DNA of 27,486 nucleotides, taken from the NCBI RefSeq assembly GCF_042427575.1, contig NZ_JBHMFD010000016.1, positions 1 to 27,486 on the forward strand. Direction: 5' to 3'. Source of the DNA: Bergeyella porcorum (GTDB lineage Bacteria; Bacteroidota; Bacteroidia; Flavobacteriales; Weeksellaceae). The stretch's first letter is position 1. Each line of letters begins with the position of its first letter. Shown here in pieces: positions 22,207-27,486 of the stretch. Position numbers and translations under genes: made by a program. The notes beneath the pieces were generated by a model that searched no databases, was not told where the DNA came from, and was given only the letters and a program-made list of their open reading frames with translations.

Positions 22207-24405
22207 ATGTCCACATTAAGATTTAAAGCATTATCTGAGTTGCCTTTTAGAAATTATAGAAAAGACAACGCCATAGAAGTTCCTAAAAAATTATCTGAAC
22301 TCTTCTGCGAAAATGTTTTCTCCGAAGAGACTATGAGAGCTTACCTTACCAAAGAAGCATTTACTTCTATTCAAGATGCCATTAAAAAAGGTACTAAAAC
22401 ACCTAGACATATTGCCGACCAAATTGCCGTAGCGATGAAAGACTGGGCACTATCCAAAGGTGTTACGCACTACACCCACTGGTTTCAGCCACTTACGGGT
22501 TCTACAGCAGAAAAACACGATTCTTTCTTTACGCCATTTGAAAGCGATAGAGCCATAGAAAGATTCAACGGAAGTATGCTTATCCAGCAAGAGCCAGATG
22601 CGTCATCTTTCCCTAATGGTGGTATCAGAAACACCTTTGAAGCAAGAGGATATACCGCTTGGGACCCTACCTCCCCAGCATTTATCATCGGAACTACGCT
22701 TTGTATTCCTTCCATTTTTATCTCTTATACGGGGGAAACTTTGGACTATAAGACACCATTGCTAAGAGCTTTAAGTGCAATAGATGAAGCAGCAACAGAA
22801 GTTTGCAAATCTTATTTTGATAAAAATGTAACAAAAGTAACGGCTACTTTGGGCTGGGAGCAGGAATATTTTTTGGTAGATACCGCTCTTTACCAATCTA
22901 GGCTAGACCTTATCTTCACAGGAAGAACCCTTTTAGGACATTCGCCTGCAAAAGGACAGCAGCTAGACGACCACTATTTCGGCTCTATTCCTACGAGGGT
23001 GATGAACTTTATGAAAGAGCTGGAAATTGAATGTATGAAATTGGGAATCCCTGTAACAACAAGGCATAATGAAGTGGCTCCTAACCAATTTGAATTGGCT
23101 CCGATGTTTGAGGAAACCAATGTAGCGGTAGATCACAACTCTCTACTGATGGATATTATGGCAAGAGTGGCTCACAAGCATCATTTCCATATCCTATTCC
23201 ACGAAAAGCCTTTCAAGGGCGTGAATGGTAGTGGAAAGCATAATAACTGGTCTTTGGCAACAGACACAGGGGAAAACCTTTTGAGCCCTGGTAAAAACCC
23301 AAAGAAAAACCTTCAATTTTTGACCTTCTTTGTGAATGCTTTGAAAGCAGTTTCCGAATATGGCGATTTATTGCGTGCCAGCATCGCATCAGCAAGTAAC
23401 GACCATCGTCTAGGTGCCAATGAAGCTCCTCCTGCTATTGTTTCGGCATTTATTGGAAGTCAGCTATACAGCGTTTTGGAAGAGCTTGAAAAAGTTACCG
23501 ATGGCAAACTTTCACCAGAGGAAAAAACAGAGTTGAAACTCAATGTAGTAGGGAAAATTCCAGAAATCCTTTTGGATAATACCGATAGAAACAGAACTTC
23601 TCCTTTTGCCTTTACGGGGAACAAGTTTGAGTTCCGTGCCGTAGGTTCTTCTGCCAACTGTGCGGAGCCAATGACGGTGCTTAATGCCATCGTTGCAAAA
23701 CAATTGAGAGTATTCAAAAATGAGGTAGATGCTTTGATAGATGGTAAAAACCTCAAGAAAGACGAAGCAATTTTCAATGTACTAAGGGAATACATCAAAG
23801 AGAGTAAAAAAATAATGTTTGAAGGCGATGGCTACTCTGAAGATTGGGCAAAAGAAGCTGAAAAAAGAGGACTGAACAACCTTAAAACTACTCCAGAAGC
23901 CTTGAAATATGAATTGAACCAAAAATTCATCGCTTTGTATGAAGAATTAGGCATCTACAATCATAGAGAATTTGAAGCAAGAAACGAGATTAAGCTGGAG
24001 AAATACTCTACCAACATTGATATTGAAGCAAAAGTGCTGTCCGACATTGCGAGAAACCACATCATTCCTGCAGCTCTTAATTATCAAAATCGTTTGATAG
24101 ACAATGTAAAGGGCTTAAAGGAAATCTTCGGTGAGCAAGAATTCAAATCTTTAGCCAAAGAGCAAATGGATTTAATACGAGGCATTTCTGAAAATGTTTC
24201 TCAAATCAAAATTGGAGTGGATGAGCTTCTGGAAGCGAAAGCGAAAGCGTCTCAATTGCACGGACAAGAGCAAGCGGAAGCATATTGCAATAATGTGAAA
24301 CCGAGATTTGATAAAATTCGCGAAGCGTCTGATGCTCTAGAAATGATGGTAGATGATGAGCTTTGGCCAATGACCAAATACAGAGAATTACTTTTTACAA
24401 AATAA
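22207..24405 (+). CDS. glnN: Type III glutamine synthetase
   Basis: ATP-dependent synthesis of glutamine from glutamate and ammonia, the main ammonia-assimilating step. At 732 aa it has the length of GSIII, far longer than GSI (~470). GSIII features are clear: LSELPFRNYRKDN near the start, GVTHYTHWFQPLTG, EVAPNQFELAPMFEETN, the active-site segment VNGSGKHNNWSL and NRTSPFAFTGNKFEFRAVGS. GSIII is common in Bacteroidota and cyanobacteria. No adenylylation site of the GSI type is expected. The gene is monocistronic: a promoter lies just upstream and a very strong terminator just downstream. Some annotators name it glnA. Confidence 0.95.
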   Translation: MSTLRFKALSELPFRNYRKDNAIEVPKKLSELFCENVFSEETMRAYLTKEAFTSIQDAIKKGTKTPRHIADQIAVAMKDWALSKGVTHYTHWFQPLTGSTAEKHDSFFTPFESDRAIERFNGSMLIQQEPDASSFPNGGIRNTFEARGYTAWDPTSPAFIIGTTLCIPSIFISYTGETLDYKTPLLRALSAIDEAATEVCKSYFDKNVTKVTATLGWEQEYFLVDTALYQSRLDLIFTGRTLLGHSPAKGQQLDDHYFGSIPTRVMNFMKELEIECMKLGIPVTTRHNEVAPNQFELAPMFEETNVAVDHNSLLMDIMARVAHKHHFHILFHEKPFKGVNGSGKHNNWSLATDTGENLLSPGKNPKKNLQFLTFFVNALKAVSEYGDLLRASIASASNDHRLGANEAPPAIVSAFIGSQLYSVLEELEKVTDGKLSPEEKTELKLNVVGKIPEILLDNTDRNRTSPFAFTGNKFEFRAVGSSANCAEPMTVLNAIVAKQLRVFKNEVDALIDGKNLKKDEAIFNVLREYIKESKKIMFEGDGYSEDWAKEAEKRGLNNLKTTPEALKYELNQKFIALYEELGIYNHREFEARNEIKLEKYSTNIDIEAKVLSDIARNHIIPAALNYQNRLIDNVKGLKEIFGEQEFKSLAKEQMDLIRGISENVSQIKIGVDELLEAKAKASQLHGQEQAEAYCNNVKPRFDKIREASDALEMMVDDELWPMTKYRELLFTK

Positions 24406-24419
24406 TTTCCCTGAATGAT

Positions 24420-24457
24420 AAAACACCCCGACCGAAAAACTTCGGTCGGGGTGTTTT
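24420..24457. terminator. Strong bidirectional intrinsic terminator
   Basis: AAAACACCCCGACCGAA pairs perfectly over 17 bp with TTCGGTCGGGGTGTTTT around an AAAC loop, 15 nt after the glutamine synthetase stop. T-runs exist in both directions, so it also serves the converging Uma2 gene. Confidence 0.93.
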
Positions 24458-24480
24458 GTTTGAAATAACAAGCTATCTAT

Positions 24481-25068
24481 TTACATTGTAAAAATATCAT
24501 TGGTATGAACGGTTAAATCAGGGAAGATATAGGAGACCGCTACATCATCTACCACGGGCTTTAGCCCGATATACTCTCCGTTTTTTAGGATGTAAATCAG
24601 TACACTCTCCTGATTAGGATCTACAATCCAATACTCTCTAACGCCCGATTCCTGATAAAGTTCAAACTTGTCTTTCATTTCCCTCTTAGAGTTGCCTGGA
24701 GAAAGAATTTCCACTATCAAATCTGGAGCCCCAATACAGCCTTTATCATCTAGTTTGGATTCATCGCATACCACACATAAATCTGGCTGAACCACGGTGA
24801 AGACTTCCTTGTCATCGCTGCTTTGCCTTGGAATTCTTACATCAAAAGGAGCGTAATACAATTTGCATTTTTGCCCATAAAAATATTGGTCCAAAACCCT
24901 ATTGATATTTCTCGAAATTTCCTGATGCTTTCTACTGGGTGCAGGAGACATTTTCAGGATTTTCCCTTTAATAAGCTCCACCCGCTCCTTGAATCGCCAT
25001 AGGAGATAATCGGCATAGGAATAGGTTTTGTTTAAATCCAATTGATTAATGTTTGTAATGGTTTCCAT
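24481..25068 (-). CDS. Uma2-family (DUF820) PD-(D/E)XK nuclease-fold protein
   Basis: A 195-aa protein of the Uma2/DUF820 family, a restriction-endonuclease-like fold. The core is intact: VELIKGKILKMSPAPSRKHQ, then QPDLCVVCDE, GAPDLIVEILSPGNSKREMK (the Asp, Glu and Lys of the putative catalytic site) and YQESGVREYWIVDP. Nuclease activity has rarely been shown and the cellular role is unknown. I start at ATG 25068 rather than TTG 25074: a -7 element TAACTTTG at 25091-25084 puts the transcript start about ten bases before this ATG. Near the C-terminus, IGLKPV is encoded by the palindromic repeat motif found elsewhere in the window. Converges on glutamine synthetase. Confidence 0.87.
   Translation of the reverse strand: METITNINQLDLNKTYSYADYLLWRFKERVELIKGKILKMSPAPSRKHQEISRNINRVLDQYFYGQKCKLYYAPFDVRIPRQSSDDKEVFTVVQPDLCVVCDESKLDDKGCIGAPDLIVEILSPGNSKREMKDKFELYQESGVREYWIVDPNQESVLIYILKNGEYIGLKPVVDDVAVSYIFPDLTVHTNDIFTM
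24555..24568. repeat. Palindromic motif inside the Uma2 gene
   Basis: CGGGCT-TT-AGCCCG has the same architecture as the palindromes at 236-249 and 18319-18332 (CGGGTT-TT-AACCCG), with one paired T/A to C/G change. On the minus strand it encodes GLKP in the same frame as copy B. Confidence 0.5.
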
Positions 25069-25083
25069 ATTCAATATTTTTCA

Positions 25084-25091
25084 CAAAGTTA
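25084..25091 (-). promoter_or_regulatory. Putative -7 element of the Uma2 gene
   Basis: TAACTTTG on the minus strand matches TAnnTTTG; a -33 TTTG is not seen at normal spacing. Confidence 0.4.
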
Positions 25092-25138
25092 ATTATTTTT
25101 CCTAATGTACTTCCTTTGGAAATCAGATTGAACCGTGA

Positions 25139-25642
25139 TTATCCCACTACTTTAATGCCTTTTGCCATTACACGAAATTCTTCCTTCGGTTCGGTAATCG
25201 CTTCAATTTCTTCTTTTGATTTTTTAGCATCTTCTGCATAATGACGCAATTCCTTCACTGAAATTACTCTTTTAGCAACATCGGCGTGGAGCAACACTTT
25301 TTTACCTACAATGTTTTGAGGTAAGAAAAACGCATAATCCTTCATCTTTACAAAAAATCTTTTGTTTTCAGGGTTTTGCAAGGTGAGCCAACAGCCTTTT
25401 TTCTCACAAACCGCTGTTACCGTTGCCGAAATCACAATGTCTTTCAGTTGCTGGTCTTGGGTCTGTTCTATTTCCTTCATTATTTTCTCTGTATCATACA
25501 CATTAAAAGTGATGGCTTCTGGAACTCCCGCTCCATATTCTACGCCTGGTTTTGCTTCTTCTATGGTGAGATTCACTTTTTGCTGTGCTTGTGCTATTGT
25601 GGTAATCCCCACTAATAAAGCACTCCATAATATTTTTTTCAT
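25139..25642 (-). CDS. DUF4920 domain-containing exported protein
   Basis: A 167-aa protein with a signal peptide (KKILWSALLVGITTIAQA, cleavage likely after AQA). The DUF4920 core follows: ISATVTAVCEKKGCWLTLQN, with two conserved cysteines in VCEKKGCW, then VKMKDYAFFLPQNIVGKKVLL, and VKELRHYAEDAKKSKEEI. The two-cysteine motif suggests metal or haem binding or a disulfide, but function is unknown. It starts 22 nt after the truncated cytochrome c peroxidase stop, so the two were probably one operon involved in periplasmic redox or metal chemistry (inference). Confidence 0.88.
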   Translation of the reverse strand: MKKILWSALLVGITTIAQAQQKVNLTIEEAKPGVEYGAGVPEAITFNVYDTEKIMKEIEQTQDQQLKDIVISATVTAVCEKKGCWLTLQNPENKRFFVKMKDYAFFLPQNIVGKKVLLHADVAKRVISVKELRHYAEDAKKSKEEIEAITEPKEEFRVMAKGIKVVG

Positions 25643-25664
25643 TTTTAAAAGGTTTTTAAATGGT

Positions 25665-26207
25665 TTATTGAGGCAACTCTGGTGGTCGCATTTTGTATTT
25701 ATAACTATGCAAAGTTCTTAAAAAAGCGGCAATATCTTGCACTTCCTCATCAGATAAGTTGAGTTTTTGTATCATTTCTGATTTTTTCGGAAACTTAGGG
25801 TCGTTCATCTGCTCCCCTTTGGGTTTTTCCACGCCCATACCCTCGTTGTACATCATCACCACATTTTCCAACTGAGGAAACAATCCATTGTGCATATAAG
25901 GTTTGGTTTCGGAGACTTCCCTCAAAGTAGGTGTTTTGAATTTTCCTACATCTTCATTCTTTTTAGTAGTGAGATAAAGTCCTAAATCTTCGTATTTTCT
26001 ACCATAGTAGGTGAGTCCTAAATTATGAAATTTATTATCCGAAAAATAGGGCGTATTGTGACAGTTGATACAATTGGCTTTGGTTCGGAATAAGTGTAGC
26101 CCTCTTACCTCGCTATCCGAAAGGACTTTTTTATTTTTGCCCAACACATCTCGTACCTGAAGAAAAGCTAAAAGAATTGCGTAGATGTCCACCATAGCTG
26201 CCTTCAT
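25665..26207 (-). pseudogene. Truncated di-haem cytochrome c peroxidase
   Basis: The 180-aa ORF is the C-terminal half of a MauG/CcpA-type di-haem peroxidase, which normally has ~330-400 aa and two CxxCH haem sites. Only the second is present: ANCINCHNTPYFSDNKFHNLG. Then come FKTPTLREVSETKPYMHNG and LNLSDEEVQDIAAFLRTL, typical of the haem-2 domain. The N-terminal haem domain is absent. A separate signal-peptide frame lies directly upstream (26269-26204) and overlaps this ATG by ATGA. I infer an internal deletion with frameshift that joined the signal peptide to the back half. It is unlikely to be an active peroxidase; a surviving mono-haem protein is possible only if the frames are fused or recoded. 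Confidence 0.72.
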
Positions 26208-26269
26208 ATTGTGGCATATAAGATTGCTGTGCTTATCAATAGTGCAGAAACTGTAAAAACTACCTTCAT
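26204..26269 (-). pseudogene. Signal-peptide remnant upstream of the truncated peroxidase
   Basis: ATG at 26269 opens a 21-codon frame MKVVFTVSALLISTAILYA-TI then TGA (26206-26204). It has a basic start and hydrophobic core ending in LYA, a good Sec signal peptide. Its TGA overlaps the ATG of the peroxidase ORF (ATGA). It is probably the original peroxidase N-terminus, now out of frame. Confidence 0.5.
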
Positions 26270-26412
26270 TCGCCTGATATTTTTCTTTTCTGAAAAACGC
26301 AGCAAATGTAAATATTATTTTTAAATATTCTAAATAAAATTAAAATAAGCCGCATAACATCGATGTATGTAACTGTACATCAATACATAAAAGTGTAATG
26401 ATATATATCATT
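26270..26412. other. AT-rich non-coding stretch
   Basis: Nothing clearly coding is seen. GATGTATGTAACTGTACATC (26360-26379) is an inverted repeat (GATGTA/TACATC plus inner GTA/TAC bases), a possible operator or decayed site. No promoter with both elements was found for the peroxidase remnant. Confidence 0.35.
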
Positions 26413-26414
26413 CA

Positions 26415-26452
26415 ACAAAAAAAATCCCGACTTACCAAAGTAAATCGGGATT
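26415..26452 (-). terminator. Intrinsic terminator of the rplU-rpmA operon
   Basis: Minus strand: AATCCCGA/TCGGGATT 8-bp stem with a 14-nt loop, followed by a run of Ts (the plus strand has A8 at 26417-26424). It begins about 20 nt after the rpmA stop. Confidence 0.85.
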
Positions 26453-26472
26453 AAGATTTTTATAAAGTCTAA

Positions 26473-26730
26473 TTATGCATTAGGCTCTACAGATACAAAA
26501 GATCTGTTATTAGCTTTCTTTCTGAAAACAACCTTTCCATCTACCAATGCGAATAATGTGTGGTCTTTACCCATACCTACATTTTCACCTGGGTGGTGCT
26601 GCGTACCTCTTTGTCTTACAATGATGTTACCAGCGATTGCTTCTTGTCCTCCGAAAATCTTCACGCCTAATCTTTTAGAGTGAGATTCTCTACCGTTTTT
26701 GGAACTACCAACTCCTTTCTTGTGTGCCAT
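26473..26730 (-). CDS. rpmA: 50S ribosomal protein L27
   Basis: Structural protein of the large ribosomal subunit near the peptidyl-transferase centre. The 85-aa length is standard. MAHKKGVGSSKNGRESHSKR and QRGTQHHPGENVGMGKDHTL are the conserved family blocks. The start MAHKKG has no cleavable N-terminal extension of the kind found in Firmicutes. It follows rplU by 26 nt in the universal L21-L27 order and ends at a terminator. Confidence 0.98.
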   Translation of the reverse strand: MAHKKGVGSSKNGRESHSKRLGVKIFGGQEAIAGNIIVRQRGTQHHPGENVGMGKDHTLFALVDGKVVFRKKANNRSFVSVEPNA

Positions 26731-26756
26731 CTTATTTTAGATTTTTTAAAGGGTTC

Positions 26757-27320
26757 TTATTTTTTCAATTCTTTGAAATCTGCGATATTGTTTTCAATAA
26801 GCGCATCTACTTCAGCGTGAGGCAATTCATTTTTACCTTCTGCCAATTTCACTAAAAGCTCACGGTTTTCCTTAGATTGAGACAATCCGTGTTTTTTTAG
26901 TTTGTAATTCAACTCGTGGTCTTCAGAGAAGTTTACAGTATCTCTGTCAGACGCTTCAGCAGATTCTGCTTTAGGAGCTTCTTTTTTAGCAGACTTTTTT
27001 GCTCCACCTTCAAAACCAGTAATGCCAGTAATCAAGATTTGAGTCAATTGATGTCTGTGTCCGTTCTTTTTAGCGTATCCTTTTCTTCTTTTCTTTTTGA
27101 AAACGATTACTTTATCCGCTTGAACGTGGTCTAAAATTTCAGCATCTACTGTGATACCGCTTACAGCCGGGGCGCCAACTGTTGTTGCTCCGTTTACAGT
27201 AAGAAGAACTTTGTCGAAAGATACTTTCGCACCTTTATCTCCTTTCAAACGGTTTACAAACAACTTCTGATCTTGCTCAACTTTGTATTGAAGCCCTGCT
27301 ATCTCTACAATTGCAAACAT
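26757..27320 (-). CDS. rplU: 50S ribosomal protein L21 with C-terminal extension
   Basis: Large-subunit ribosomal protein that binds 23S rRNA. Residues 1-~100 are a normal L21: FAIVEIAGLQYKVEQDQKLF, then FKKKRRKGYAKKNGHRHQLT and ILITGI. L21 is usually about 103 aa; this one is 187. The extra ~85 residues comprise an Ala/Lys/Glu linker (GGAKKSAKKEAPKAESAEAS) and a charged helical region ending in VDALIENNIADFKELKK. Extended L21 proteins occur in Bacteroidota, but the role of the tail is unknown. Its promoter is well formed, and rpmA follows in the same operon. Confidence 0.96.
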   Translation of the reverse strand: MFAIVEIAGLQYKVEQDQKLFVNRLKGDKGAKVSFDKVLLTVNGATTVGAPAVSGITVDAEILDHVQADKVIVFKKKRRKGYAKKNGHRHQLTQILITGITGFEGGAKKSAKKEAPKAESAEASDRDTVNFSEDHELNYKLKKHGLSQSKENRELLVKLAEGKNELPHAEVDALIENNIADFKELKK

Positions 27321-27360
27321 TGTTTAAATATTTTTTAGGTTAATGATTTAATTCAGTCCG

Positions 27361-27390
27361 CAAAAGTAAGCATTTTTTTTGAAATACAAA
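27361..27390 (-). promoter_or_regulatory. Promoter of the rplU-rpmA operon
   Basis: Minus strand: TTTG (27390-27387), 18 nt, TACTTTTG (27368-27361). The leader to the rplU ATG is roughly 35 nt. Confidence 0.7.
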
Positions 27391-27434
27391 GACTTGAAGC
27401 GAAATATTTTTACTTACCTAAGTTCAAGTATCTA

Positions 27435-27486
27435 ATGCGAAAAGAAAAAAGAGAAAAAAAATACGCATTAGAAGATGAAAAATGGT
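27435..27486 (+). CDS. Start of an unidentified gene, cut by the window end
   Basis: ATG at 27435 opens a frame to the window edge, reading MRKEKREKKYALEDEKW, a Lys/Glu-rich N-terminus with protein-like composition. It is divergent from rplU, and an A-rich segment lies where a start would be. The frame is too short to assign. A 9-bp inverted repeat TCTAATGCG/CGCATTAGA (27431-27439 with 27464-27472) spans the start codon. Confidence 0.4.
   Translation, partial: MRKEKREKKYALEDEKW

Noticed and set aside
25069..25074. TTG start for the Uma2 gene
   Set aside because: An ATG two codons later fits better with the nearby -7 element, and the two extra residues add nothing conserved.
26270..26345. 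Upstream in-frame extension of the truncated peroxidase without a start codon
   Set aside because: The frame is open back to about 26340, but it is low-complexity AT-rich sequence with no haem motif; the overlapping signal-peptide frame is more convincing.

Overview
The window is AT-rich bacterial chromosome from the Bacteroidota, most likely class Flavobacteriia and a Weeksellaceae relative (Riemerella/Chryseobacterium type). Evidence: a GLPGLI-family secreted protein, type III glutamine synthetase, DUF4920 and WG-repeat proteins, an extended ribosomal protein L21, almost no Shine-Dalgarno sequences, and Bacteroidota-style promoters (TTTG or TTG, 15-22 nt, TAnnTTTG). The genus is inferred, not proven. 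No rRNA, tRNA or CRISPR array was seen.

Layout. 1-442: decayed IS110-type transposase start and a dispersed palindromic repeat. 443-5072 (+): pgi, folD, queE and a membrane sugar-phosphate transferase. 5096-7280 (+): MlaE-type permease, MlaF-type ATPase and an outer-membrane beta-barrel protein in one overlapping operon, ending in a strong terminator. 7281-7713: no intact gene, but a start-less coding stretch between two terminators. 7714-12706 (-): SUF iron-sulfur cluster operon (IscA/SufA-like, a four-helix-bundle protein, SufB, SufC, SufD) followed by an HExxH protein. 12853-13677 (+): GLPGLI protein. 13706-18122 (-): a coding remnant, a DUF6973-like protein, accD, fbaA, nadK and a CBS-domain protein. 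18200-18730 (-): an ORF built on a 42-bp tandem repeat. 18854-21228 (-): a TonB-dependent receptor behind a TPP riboswitch, hence probably a thiamine receptor. 21244-21957 (-): WG-repeat protein. 22207-24405 (+): type III glutamine synthetase. 24481-26269 (-): Uma2 nuclease-fold protein, DUF4920 protein and a truncated di-haem cytochrome c peroxidase. 26473-27320 (-): rpmA and rplU. 27435-end (+): start of another gene.

Most genes are housekeeping: central carbon metabolism (pgi, fbaA), one-carbon units (folD), queuosine (queE), NADP (nadK), fatty-acid synthesis (accD), nitrogen (GSIII), Fe-S assembly and translation. The unusual content lies between them: the 42-bp repeat ORF with an AGGAGG ribosome site and a five-codon upstream ORF; a palindrome seen three times with a compensatory base change; a TPP aptamer leader carrying a distant perfect complement to its P2 strand; an accD promoter placed inside the loop of the fbaA terminator; and several gene remnants.
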